Below, piece after piece: positions 54,482 to 63,762 of a stretch of 64,000 nt of DNA; position 1 is the first letter of the stretch; the number at the start of each line of letters is the position of its first letter. This DNA comes from DASTFP01 sp963816855 (GTDB lineage Bacteria; Verrucomicrobiota; Verrucomicrobiia; Chthoniobacterales; Terrimicrobiaceae). The position numbers were made by a program, and so were the translations under genes. The DNA lies in assembly GCA_963816855.1 (NCBI GenBank), contig CAWFMA010000007.1:186001-250000 (forward strand), read 5' to 3'. The notes below the pieces were generated by a model, which was not told the DNA's origin, searched no databases, and worked only from the letters and a program-made list of their open reading frames with translations.

Positions 54482-55464
54482 AGCGAGCGTTGCGAGGTGG
54501 AGCTTGGGCGCTCGCATGGCTACTCGCGCTCGGTTACGTGGTCTGGGCCTTCGGTGCGCTGTACTACGACTTCCCGGTGCTGAACGCAGTGGTTGCATGG
54601 GCCTTCGCGCTCGCAGTGCTGGTGGTGATCATTTTCGCGCACGGTGCGAGGCGAAAACTCGGAGCAACGTTTTTCGGTTTCGCACTCGTGCTCGCCTGGT
54701 GGATAACCTTAAAACCCAGCAACAACCGTGGATGGCAGCCCGACGTAGCACAGACTGCGTGGGCGGAGGTGAAAGGCGACGAGGTCACGCTGCACAATGT
54801 CCGCAATTGCGACTACCGCACGGAGGCCGACTACACGCCGCGCTGGGAGACGCGCACCGTGCGAGTGTCGCAGATCACGGGCGTAGACCTCGCCATCAAC
54901 TACTGGGGTTCCCCGTGGATGGCGCATCCCATCGCCAGCTTCCAATTCGCAGACGCACCGCCGGTCTGCTTTTCCATTGAGACGCGGAAGGAGATCGGCG
55001 AGAGCTACTCCGCCATCGGCGGCCTCTACCGGCAGTTCGAGCTCATCTACATCGTCGCCGACGAGCGTGACGTCATCCGCGTCCGCACCAACTACCGCCA
55101 CGGCGAAGATATCTATCTTTACCGTACTACCTTTACACCCGCTCAAGCCCGCGAGCGCTTCCACGAATACCTGCGTTCGCTCAACCAAATCCACGACCGC
55201 CCGCGCTGGTATAACGCCATCACTACCAACTGCACGACCACCATCCGCGACCAGCACCCCTCTGCGGAACGAATGCCTTGGGACTGGCGCATCCTACTCA
55301 ATGGCAAAGGCGACGAACTCATGTTCGAGCGCCATACGATCGCCACCGACGGCCTGCCCTTCGCAGAGCTAAAACAGCGCGCGCTCATCAACCCCGCCGC
55401 GCAAGCCGCAAACGACGCGCCCGATTTCTCCCGCCGTATCCGCAAAGACCGACCCGGTTTTTAG
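54478..55464 (+). CDS. DUF4105 (Lnb N-terminal-type) membrane protein
   Basis: 328 residues starting MKRALRGGAWALAWLLALGY. Two or three membrane helices fill the first about 80 residues, and the rest is periplasmic. The DUF4105 signature is RWYNAITTNCTTTIRDQHPS, with a conserved cysteine, plus YRHGEDIYLYRTTFTPAQA. In Lnb-type proteins this domain has a protease-like fold; here the role is unknown. The start codon lies in the remnant of the duplicated hydrolase and its N-terminal codons resemble those of the MscS gene. Confidence 0.8.
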   Translation: MKRALRGGAWALAWLLALGYVVWAFGALYYDFPVLNAVVAWAFALAVLVVIIFAHGARRKLGATFFGFALVLAWWITLKPSNNRGWQPDVAQTAWAEVKGDEVTLHNVRNCDYRTEADYTPRWETRTVRVSQITGVDLAINYWGSPWMAHPIASFQFADAPPVCFSIETRKEIGESYSAIGGLYRQFELIYIVADERDVIRVRTNYRHGEDIYLYRTTFTPAQARERFHEYLRSLNQIHDRPRWYNAITTNCTTTIRDQHPSAERMPWDWRILLNGKGDELMFERHTIATDGLPFAELKQRALINPAAQAANDAPDFSRRIRKDRPGF

Positions 55465-55938
55465 AAGAGCTGAACAACGCCACACCTTTCACATGACGGC
55501 GTGCCACACGCAGGCGGATCGCGTACCGGAAAGACCGCCGGATTTCCGCGACAACCGAACCCCTTTGACTGCCACGTCCCTACATGATGAGAAAGCCGCT
55601 GCGCTTGCCGAAATCCTCGCCGTCGCGAGCGCTTCCTCGTTGACAACGATATACGTGTCGCATTCGTCGAGCGCTTTTCTTAGTGTGCGACTGTTCTCTC
55701 CGGTAAGCTCTTCGTTATCCAAAAAACTGGCGCGCCGCTCAATTCGGTCCGGCCGAAGACCACTATGATGATAGCCGCTGTCGAGTGGGTCAAAAGACTA
55801 TCGGGATCCCCGATATCGGGCAAAACGGATTCCGTGATTCAATTTTTCGGCTTCTAAAAAGGCAAACAGAGCGCTTCCAAATTTGGAGCCTCCGCAGCGG
55901 GTTGTCCGTTGTGAGCTCGAGTCGAACTGGTGATAAGA
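55465..55938. other. intergenic stretch
   Basis: About 470 bases with no gene I can support. Small frames exist on both strands; one on the minus strand (LTGENSRTLRKALDEC) could be the relic of a protein but has no recognisable match. No repeats were seen. Confidence 0.35.
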
Positions 55939-56373
55939 TCAAACGCCCAATTCCGCACGGCAGCTTTCGCTGAAGCCTTGCAAGGGATCGAGTTCTTCGC
56001 TGTGACTTATGATCTCTTCCGCGCGAGTGAACTTGCGGCTTGGCGCGTAGTAGGCGGCGATGATCGCCTCCATCACTTCCTTCGTCCTATCCACGATCTC
56101 CTGCGAGGCAAACAGTCTAATTTTGTTTTGGATCGAGTAGAGGTGAACCAGTTTCGAGAGATCCTCCATCTCGTGGGACAACGCATCCGTGAACAATCGG
56201 GACGCTTCATCGATGAACTCGCTATAAAGAGCCTCGCGCTTAGCTCTCTGTTGGTTGAGGTAGGTTGTGCGGTTCTGCGCATTTTGCGTCATCCAAGTGG
56301 TTACCAGCGACGATAGGGCGCCGATGGCGGAGCCCGCAAGTGCGGAGAAAGCAGAGAGAAGGGCGGCGTCCAT
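55939..56373 (-). CDS. hypothetical protein with one N-terminal membrane segment
   Basis: 144 residues. A single helix (LSAFSALAGSAIGALSSLVT) is followed by a charged, helical region (NRTTYLNQQRAKREALYSEF, then HLYSIQNKIRLFASQEIVDR). This pattern is seen in many small conserved bacterial proteins of unknown role. No catalytic motif. It is not part of an operon. Confidence 0.6.
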   Translation of the reverse strand: MDAALLSAFSALAGSAIGALSSLVTTWMTQNAQNRTTYLNQQRAKREALYSEFIDEASRLFTDALSHEMEDLSKLVHLYSIQNKIRLFASQEIVDRTKEVMEAIIAAYYAPSRKFTRAEEIISHSEELDPLQGFSESCRAELGV

Positions 56374-56474
56374 ATTCCGGTGGGATCAGACCTATCGACC
56401 AGGTATAAAGAGATGGTTTTCAAAAGAATATTCCCTTTCCGAAATGAAATTGAACAGCTCAAAGTTGAGTCATT

Positions 56475-56765
56475 GTGTCGTTTGAAGACGCCCGTAAAGA
56501 CTGCGATTACCCCCAAGATGGGCTGAAGGACCCATGCTCAGTTGCCGTGAATTTCATGTGCGTGCGTGCAGCTGAGGACGGGAATTTTGACGGCTTTTCG
56601 CTTTCGCTTACTGTGCCAGGCGAAGCCGATGCGGACCGAGTTTTCGCAGCGCTTTCGGAAGGCGGCACCGTGAAGATGCCGCTCACCAAAACGTTTTGGT
56701 CGCCGCGTTTCGGCATGCTCACCGATCGTTTCGGCCTCGGTTGGATGATCACCGTCATGGCCTGA
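56475..56765 (+). pseudogene. C-terminal fragment of a PhnB-like VOC (glyoxalase-fold) gene
   Basis: 96 codons. The last 60 match the end of PhnB-type VOC proteins: DGFSLSLTVPGEADADRVFA, LSEGGTVKMPLTKTFWSPRF, then FGMLTDRFGLGWMI. The first about 38 residues do not fit and the normal N-terminal half is missing. It is a relic. Confidence 0.6.
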
Positions 56766-57582
56766 GGCTCGTTCGGCCGCATTAAGGCGCAGCAAAGCAA
56801 AGACGGCTCGCCAAAGGACGGAGAATTCAGAGAGTATTTCAAGGCGGACGCGGTGATCAGCCAGAGGGCTGCGACGAAGGCGATGGGCGTAGTGAGTTGC
56901 ACGGGATCAAGTCCTATTTTCGTTGATGTGTTCTGCCAATACGCACGCGGGGCCCTTTGCAAAAACGAAGCGCTCCGCATCGCAGGCAGGCGCCTACTTC
57001 CCGTCGATCGTCATCTCCTTGATCTGCTTCTCCATCGACTGAAGGCTCCAAGGTAGTTCCGGCCAAACACACTTAACTCCGTCTTTTTCCCCCAGGAGGG
57101 CGGGTAAGCCGGAAAGATCGATCAGCGTAGCGCATGTTGCGATGCGCCTTGAACGCATGGACTCCCCGCCTCCTGGAGATCCCGAAGTAAGCGACGCAGT
57201 CTAGATCTTTATTCCTCTAGTCTGCCGGTGACCATTCGAATCGGGATGCGTCGTGAGTTTCGAGCTCGATCGCGATCGAGCGCGTCGTCATTAAGATCGA
57301 CTGGAAAGGTATTCTCTTGAGTCATCGCGCCTTCCTTGAGCTTGCAGCGTTCGCTATCGCGGGGCCAACTTCAATACTGTAGGCGATTGTGACGCTGTTA
57401 TCATCAACGACGACAATCAAGCTGAAATCCGACCGGAACCCGAGGCCGCGCCATTCTTCATGTTACTGGGAACCGAAGAATCGTCGTAAGTTATGCGAGA
57501 ATAAAGGATTGCGAACAATCCTGTGAGAGTTTTGGTACTTTGTTGGAATTTAACCGATACGGGTAATAGTTAGGAGACTTAC
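56766..57582. other. non-coding stretch upstream of the glutamate dehydrogenase gene
   Basis: About 800 bases with only short frames; one small minus-strand frame is listed separately. The last part precedes the gdh ATG with TAGGAGAC as the ribosome site. No RNA gene, terminator or repeat could be supported. Confidence 0.4.
56994..57158 (-). CDS. possible small protein (54 residues)
   Basis: ATG at 57156-57158 with AGGAGG ten bases upstream. The reading is MRSRRIATCATLIDLSGLPA, then LGEKDGVKCVWPELPWSLQ and EKQIKEMTIDGK. Composition is protein-like but the family is unknown, and it may be the surviving end of a longer gene. Confidence 0.3.
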   Translation of the reverse strand: MRSRRIATCATLIDLSGLPALLGEKDGVKCVWPELPWSLQSMEKQIKEMTIDGK

Positions 57583-60500
57583 ATGCTACTTGAGGTGCAA
57601 AAAGGAAATGCAGAGATCATCGAAAAAGCGGTGGCGCTGCTTCGAGGCAAAGTGCCGGAGGGCAAAATCGCCCTGGCTGAGACGTTCACCCGCCAGTATT
57701 ACAGCCGGGTTGAGGCGGAGGACCTAGCCGAACGCAATCTTTCCGATCTTTGCGGCGCTGCACTGGCACACCTTGATTTCGCGGGAAAGTTCAAATCCGG
57801 TGCCCCCAACCTACGCGTTTACAACCCGCAAATCCAGAAGGACGGATGGGAGTCGTCACATACGATTATCGAGGTTGTCAATGACGACATGCCGTTCCTG
57901 GTGGATTCGGTGACGATGGAGATCAACCGCCAGCGACTAAAGGCGCACCTGACCATTCACCCGGTCATTAAGACGAAGCGCGACGCGGACGGTGAGTTGA
58001 ATGAAATTCTGCCGCCCGAAGTGGTCCAAAGCGGACATTCCGAGTCAGTCATGCATGTCGAAGTTGACCGGCAAACCGATCCCGAAAAGCTGGCTGAGTT
58101 GGAAGCAGGAATTCTGCGCATTCTCGGCGACGTGCGCAAGGCGGTTGAGGACTACCCAAAAATGAAGGACCACATGAACCGCCTGGTCGCCGAGATTAGA
58201 AAGCCATATCCGCCAGGGCTTATCCCGGAAACCGTTGACGAGGACAAGGCGCTCTTGACATGGCTAGTGGACCGCCATTTCGTCTTTTTGGGTTATCGCG
58301 ATTACGATCTGGTTAACGAAAGTGGCGAAGACGTTTTGCGTGTCGTGCCGGGTTCCGGCCTCGGCATCTTGCGTGAGACAAGTCAGACCGAAGTTTCGAA
58401 AAGCTTTGCCACGGTCACTCCGGAAGTAAGGAAGTTCGCACGCGCTCCCGACTTGCTGATACTGACCAAGGCGAATTCGCGAGCCACTGTGCACCGCCCC
58501 GGATACCTTGATTACGTAGGTGTAAAGCGTTTCGACGCGAAGGGTCAAGTCTTAGGGGAGCAGCGCTTTCTCGGACTCTATACTTCCACCGCATACGCCT
58601 CACCTCCGGCGGACATCCCGCTCCTGCGCCGTAAGGTGAACAACGTCGTGACGCGCGCAGGGTTCGATCCCAACGGCCACATGGGAAAGGCATTGGTCAC
58701 AATTTTGGACCAATATCCGCGCGATGAACTGTTTCAGATATCGGAAGACGAGCTTTTTGAACATGCGATAGGAATAGTGGCCCTGGGCTATCGCCAGCGC
58801 ACAAGGCTGTTCGTGCTGAGCGACCTTTACGGCCGCTTCCTGTCATGCCTGGTCTATGTGCCGCATGAAAACTACAACACCGAGTTGCGAAAGCGCACTC
58901 AGCAGATCCTTATGCACGCGTTCAACGGCATCAGCTCAGAGTTTACGCTGCATCTGTCCGACTCGGCAATGGCACGTGAGTTGATCACCGTTCGCACCAA
59001 GCCGGGAAGCGTGCCTGACTTCGATGTTCGCGAGATCGAAAAGCAGATCGTCAAGGCGGTGCGCCGCTGGGAGGATGACTTGTACGACGAGCTCATCGCG
59101 AGCCTTGGTGAGGAGCGGGGTAACCAGCTGTATCGCCGCTTCGGAAATGCTTTTTCCGCCGGCTACCGCGAGGACCGTTCCGCCCTCGAAGCCGTGACTG
59201 ACGCCGCGATCATGGACACGCTCAGGGCGGAGAAAAAGCTCGCGATGAACCTATATGCCGGTGACAAAGCGGGCATCACTCCGCTGCGGCTGAGGGTTTT
59301 TCACTCGGGCGAGCCCATCCCCCTGTCTTCAAGCCTGCCCATGCTCGAACGCATGGACGTCAAAGTGCTTGAAGAGCTTAACTACAAGATAGAGCCCGAG
59401 GGAGGGCCGCCGGTTTATGTGCATGATTTCGGGATGAGCCACACGGGAGACATCCCGTTCGATGTTTCCGAGGTGAAAAGCGGGTTTGAGGAAGCGTTCG
59501 TACGTGCGTGGCGCGGCGAGGTTGAAAATGACGACTTCAATCGGCTCGTGTTGCGGGCAAATCTCGGCTGGCGCGAAGTCACGATTTTGCGCGCCTACAG
59601 CAAATACCTGCGGCAGATTGGGTTTAATTTCAGCCGGGCGTACGTGGAACAGGCGCTGTCCGCCAACGCGGCGATCGCGAAGAAATTGATCAAACTTTTT
59701 GTTGTGCGTTTCGATCCCGCGAATACCGCCGAAGCGAACGTCAAAATACAGGCATTGACGGTCGAAATCGAGAGAGGGCTGGATTTGGTCGCCAACCTGG
59801 ACGAAGACCGTATCTTGCGGCGTTTTCTTGCCGTCATCCAGGCTACGCTTCGCACCAACTACTTCCAGAAAGACGCTGACGGCGCGACCAAGCCCTACCT
59901 TTCCTTTAAGTTCAACCCGGCGCAGGTGCCTGGGCTGCCTGAGCCCAAGCCCATGTTCGAAATCTACGTTTATTCGCCGCGCGTCGAAGGTATACATTTA
60001 CGAGGGGGCAAGGTGGCGCGCGGAGGATTACGCTGGTCCGATCGGAGGGAAGACTTCCGCACCGAGGTCCTCGGCCTCATGAAAGCGCAGATGGTCAAAA
60101 ACACCGTGATCGTCCCGGTTGGCTCGAAGGGGGGATTTGTCGTGAAGCAGCCTCCCGCTGACCGCGAAAGCTTCTTGAAAGAAGGGATTGCGTGTTACCA
60201 GGTTTACCTGCACGGACTACTGGATTTGACCGACAACCTGGTGGCAGGCAAAGTTGTCGCGCCCAAGGACGTGGTGCGCCACGATTCAGACGATCCTTAC
60301 CTGGTGGTTGCTGCCGACAAGGGCACCGCGACTTTCTCCGATATAGCCAACGGCGTCTCAAAAGAGTACGGGTTCTGGCTGGATGACGCGTTCGCTTCGG
60401 GTGGTTCGGTCGGCTATGACCACAAAAAGATGGCGATCACCGCGCGCGGCGCGTGGGAATCGGTCAAGCGGCACTTTCGCGAACTGGGAGTCAATACCCA

Positions 60501-62409
60501 GACTACCGATTTTACCGTGGTCGGGATCGGCGACATGTCGGGCGACGTATTCGGCAATGGCATGCTGCTCTCACGCCATATCAAACTCCTCGGCGCTTTC
60601 GATCACCGCCATGTTTTTCTCGATCCCAATCCCGACCCGGAAGCAAGTTTTAAGGAGCGCGAGCGGTTGTTCAGCCTCCCGCGCTCTTCGTGGACGGATT
60701 ACGATTCCAAGCTGATCTCAAAAGGCGGCGGCATTTACCCGCGCAGCGCGAAATCGGTTCCGCTTAGTCTTGAAGCCAAGAAAGTGTTGGGAGTGGACGA
60801 CAATTCGCTCACCCCGAGCGACTTGATCCGCGCGCTTCTCAAGGCGCCCGTGGACCTGCTCTATAACGGCGGAATCGGCACCTATGTGAAGGCAACTCCT
60901 CAGACCCACGCCGAGGTGGGTGACCGCGCCAATGATGCGATCAGGGTAAACGGCAGGGAATTGCGCTGCAAGGTGGTCGCGGAAGGTGGCAATCTCGGCT
61001 TCACCCAGCTCGGGCGCGCCGAATATGCGCTCAACGGCGGCAAGATCAACACCGATGCGATTGACAACTCCGCCGGCGTCGACTGCTCGGATCACGAGGT
61101 TAACATTAAGATACTGCTCAATTCAGTCGTCGCCGAAGGGCGCATGAGTGGCGAGCAACGTAACAACCTGCTCGCGGAAATGACTGACGAAGTCGGCGCG
61201 CTGGTATTGCGCGATAATTATCTCCAAACTCAGTCGTTGAGCGTGCGAGAAAGGATGCTGCTGGACGCCCAAACGCGCTTCATCAAGTACCTTGAGAAGG
61301 CCGGTAAGCTCACCCGCGCAATCGAATTTCTGCCGTCCGACGAAGAATTGGCTGCGCGCAAGGCGTCGAAGATTGGCCTTACTTCGCCGGAGCGCGCGGT
61401 GCTGCTTGCCTACAGCAAGATCATGCTCTATGACGCGCTGCTTGCTTCCAAAGTGCCGGACGATCCGTACGTCTCCACCGCGCTGGTGCGCTACTTCCCC
61501 GCGCCGCTTCGGGAGTGCTATCGCGATCAAATGGAGCGTCACCCGCTCAAGCGTGAAATTATCGCGACGCAGGTCACCAACGACATGATCAACCGAGTCG
61601 GCAGCACCTTTGTGCACCGCTTGCAGGAGGAAACAGGCGCCAGGTTTCCGGACGTGGTGCGGGCCTTCCTACTCACCCGCGAGGTATTCGACTTTGAGTC
61701 CTTCTGGCAGGCGGTCGAAGCCCTCGATAACAAAGTCCCAGATGCGGTGCAGTCCAGCATGCTGATTGCCTCGGAAAGGCTAATGATGCGCGCAACCCTG
61801 TGGTTCCTACGCTATCGGAATTTGAAAGATGACATTGCGAAAACCGTTGAGCGTTTCGCTCCCGGAGTGAAAGCCCTCGCAGCGAGTCTCGACAAATTCC
61901 TGTCCCCTGACGAGAGCGAGGGCTTGCGGCAGGCAGCGGAACGTCTGACTCAAAGCAATGTTCCGAACGACCTGGCCATGCGATTGGGAAGGTTCGATCC
62001 ACTTTATTCGGCGCTCGATATCGCTGAGGTTGCGACTGAAACGAAGCGCAGTGTCGGGGAAGTGGCGGGTGTGTATTTTGTCGTGGGCGGCAGACTCAAT
62101 CTTTCCTGGCTGCACAAGCAGATTGGCGGCTTGCCGGCGGATTCACACTGGCAAGCGCTCGCCAAGGCGGCGCTAAGGGACGAGTTCTCCCGCCTCCAAA
62201 GAGAGCTTACTAGCCTGGTTTTAAAACTCGGCCCCCCGGCGAGGGCGCCGGATGCACTCTTCAATGAATGGGAAGTGGAAAACAAGAGCGTATTCGACCG
62301 CAGCCGTCAGCTGCTGGCCGATCTTCAATCCGCCGGCGACTTGGATCTTTCGATGCTGTCAGTCGTGCTGCGCGAGCTGAGAAATCTAGCCTTAGCCCCA
62401 TATGGTTAA
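57583..62409 (+). CDS. NAD-specific glutamate dehydrogenase (large, about 180-kDa type)
   Basis: 1608 residues, the size of the L_180 class found in Pseudomonas, Streptomyces and others. The N-terminal regulatory part contains ACT-like stretches (LVDSVTMEINRQRLKAHLTI). The catalytic part, from about residue 800, has GGLRWSDRREDFRTEVLGLM, VPVGSKGGFVVKQ and GIGDMSGDVFGNGMLLS, and ends with a helical C-terminal domain. It converts glutamate to 2-oxoglutarate for catabolism. Ribosome site TAGGAGAC lies 6 bases before the ATG. It is a lone, intact gene in a region of debris. Confidence 0.95.
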   Translation: MLLEVQKGNAEIIEKAVALLRGKVPEGKIALAETFTRQYYSRVEAEDLAERNLSDLCGAALAHLDFAGKFKSGAPNLRVYNPQIQKDGWESSHTIIEVVNDDMPFLVDSVTMEINRQRLKAHLTIHPVIKTKRDADGELNEILPPEVVQSGHSESVMHVEVDRQTDPEKLAELEAGILRILGDVRKAVEDYPKMKDHMNRLVAEIRKPYPPGLIPETVDEDKALLTWLVDRHFVFLGYRDYDLVNESGEDVLRVVPGSGLGILRETSQTEVSKSFATVTPEVRKFARAPDLLILTKANSRATVHRPGYLDYVGVKRFDAKGQVLGEQRFLGLYTSTAYASPPADIPLLRRKVNNVVTRAGFDPNGHMGKALVTILDQYPRDELFQISEDELFEHAIGIVALGYRQRTRLFVLSDLYGRFLSCLVYVPHENYNTELRKRTQQILMHAFNGISSEFTLHLSDSAMARELITVRTKPGSVPDFDVREIEKQIVKAVRRWEDDLYDELIASLGEERGNQLYRRFGNAFSAGYREDRSALEAVTDAAIMDTLRAEKKLAMNLYAGDKAGITPLRLRVFHSGEPIPLSSSLPMLERMDVKVLEELNYKIEPEGGPPVYVHDFGMSHTGDIPFDVSEVKSGFEEAFVRAWRGEVENDDFNRLVLRANLGWREVTILRAYSKYLRQIGFNFSRAYVEQALSANAAIAKKLIKLFVVRFDPANTAEANVKIQALTVEIERGLDLVANLDEDRILRRFLAVIQATLRTNYFQKDADGATKPYLSFKFNPAQVPGLPEPKPMFEIYVYSPRVEGIHLRGGKVARGGLRWSDRREDFRTEVLGLMKAQMVKNTVIVPVGSKGGFVVKQPPADRESFLKEGIACYQVYLHGLLDLTDNLVAGKVVAPKDVVRHDSDDPYLVVAADKGTATFSDIANGVSKEYGFWLDDAFASGGSVGYDHKKMAITARGAWESVKRHFRELGVNTQTTDFTVVGIGDMSGDVFGNGMLLSRHIKLLGAFDHRHVFLDPNPDPEASFKERERLFSLPRSSWTDYDSKLISKGGGIYPRSAKSVPLSLEAKKVLGVDDNSLTPSDLIRALLKAPVDLLYNGGIGTYVKATPQTHAEVGDRANDAIRVNGRELRCKVVAEGGNLGFTQLGRAEYALNGGKINTDAIDNSAGVDCSDHEVNIKILLNSVVAEGRMSGEQRNNLLAEMTDEVGALVLRDNYLQTQSLSVRERMLLDAQTRFIKYLEKAGKLTRAIEFLPSDEELAARKASKIGLTSPERAVLLAYSKIMLYDALLASKVPDDPYVSTALVRYFPAPLRECYRDQMERHPLKREIIATQVTNDMINRVGSTFVHRLQEETGARFPDVVRAFLLTREVFDFESFWQAVEALDNKVPDAVQSSMLIASERLMMRATLWFLRYRNLKDDIAKTVERFAPGVKALAASLDKFLSPDESEGLRQAAERLTQSNVPNDLAMRLGRFDPLYSALDIAEVATETKRSVGEVAGVYFVVGGRLNLSWLHKQIGGLPADSHWQALAKAALRDEFSRLQRELTSLVLKLGPPARAPDALFNEWEVENKSVFDRSRQLLADLQSAGDLDLSMLSVVLRELRNLALAPYG

Positions 62410-62724
62410 ATCTCGAAACCAATTACAATAGTGACATGCACCTATCATCGTCGACCCATACCGCCAGTTTGGGGGTTTTGCAATCCCCGCGAAAAGGTTC
62501 AATCCATGATTTCGAGTCGACTTGAAAATGACCCTCTACCACTTCTGAGTGCATTGATCGACAACATGCATGTCGATTAGGTTCAAAGAGATAGCTGTGG
62601 TGCTGAGGCGGTCGCTGCTGGTAACACGGAGAATTAGCTAAGCGTCTCATCGTCCTTGAAGGTGGCGAGGTAGAGATGCTCTAAACAGACGCTACGAGTT
62701 CCGTGAACAGCCAGAAGTCCGTCA
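62410..62724. other. non-coding stretch after the glutamate dehydrogenase gene
   Basis: About 315 bases with only very short frames and no recognised repeat or RNA. The border with the transposase relics is at about 62700. Confidence 0.35.
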
Positions 62725-62928
62725 ATGTGGACGAAATCCTTTCTGCGGGGATATGCAAAAACCCCCGATAGCCTGATCGCGTTGCGCAAAGAAGCGCAGC
62801 GGCGCCTGCCGCGTGCGGAGTTGCCACAGATTTTGCTGGAAATCGCTCCCCGTACAGAATTTTCAAATGAATTCACGCACATTAGCGAGCGTGATTCACG
62901 TGCGTCGGAGCCTTCGGAAATTGGCTGA
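62725..62928 (+). pseudogene. Tn3-family transposase fragment, plus strand
   Basis: In one frame: LIALRKEAQRRLPRAELPQI, then LLEIAPRTEFSNEFTHISER. This matches the middle region of Tn3-type TnpA, where LP-x-LPxLLLE and TxF-x3-FTH are conserved. The remainder is missing. It points opposite to the neighbouring Tn3 relic. Confidence 0.55.
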
Positions 62929-62936
62929 AATCCGGA

Positions 62937-63711
62937 TCAGAACCAGGCCGCTAAAAGTTGACCCAGGATAGACGAGACCGGCGCAACGAGGCTGGCATTA
63001 GCCGCCGTCGGGCGCGCAAAGGTTCCCGCCAAGTTCGGATAATCTGGTGAGAAGTAGGTCTTTCGAACATAGAGCAGTTCGTCATAGCCGTAGCGGTCAT
63101 TGGCATTCGCCACTTGCTTGATGCCCATGTTGGTCGCCTCGCCAAATAGATCCATGATCAGTAACGGACGTAGCGCCTCGCGTGAGCGGACCTCCCGTGT
63201 GCCCGAATGCGTGAAAAATCGTGTGAAGTCGACGAGCCGGTCGGCCTCGACAAAAACGTCGAGCAGATCGAGCATCCCATAGCGACTGCCGATCTTCTCT
63301 TTTATCAGGCCAAGGCTTTGCGGCTCGGGCTGGGGTTCCAGTTTCATGAGCGCCCACAGACCGCGATCATCCTTCTTATTTGGACGGAAGATTCGCAGAT
63401 GGCTCAGTTCAGGCAGAACACAGTTGAAGTTGGTAAGGGCGGCTCTCATCCGCTCTCGCAGCAACCGCACAAACGTCCTGAGCCTCCAGAGGTTTTCCTA
63501 AAGCCTGATAGTGCAACGTGCGGCGCTGCTCATCGCTCCAGTCGCTCGGGAGATCCTCGCTCGGGTTCCGGAAGTCGTAGGATCCTTCTACCCACACCTC
63601 TTTGCACTTCAACGCGTTCTCCAGCCTTTCGAGCGCCCATCTCAACTTACAATAATACATTATTATTGTAATCTCCGCTCCGATGAAGATCGATGAACCT
63701 CGCTTCGGCAA
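62937..63711 (-). pseudogene. Tn3-family transposase fragment, minus strand, frameshifted
   Basis: Two frames overlap. The first (63409-63711) reads WALERLENALKCKEVWVEGS, then YDFRNPSEDLPSDWSDEQRR. The second (62937-63470) has IFRPNKKDDRGLW, DLLDVFVEADRLVDFTRFFT and LLIMDLFGEATNMGIKQVAN. The last is the TnpA core around YGxGTNxGI. The C-terminal DDE residues are missing after KTYFSPDYPN. It is cut at the 3' end and carries at least one frameshift. Confidence 0.65.
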
Positions 63712-63762
63712 TTTTCGACTCTGGAAGCATACGCAGTCCGTCGGACAATAGGAACACTCTTT

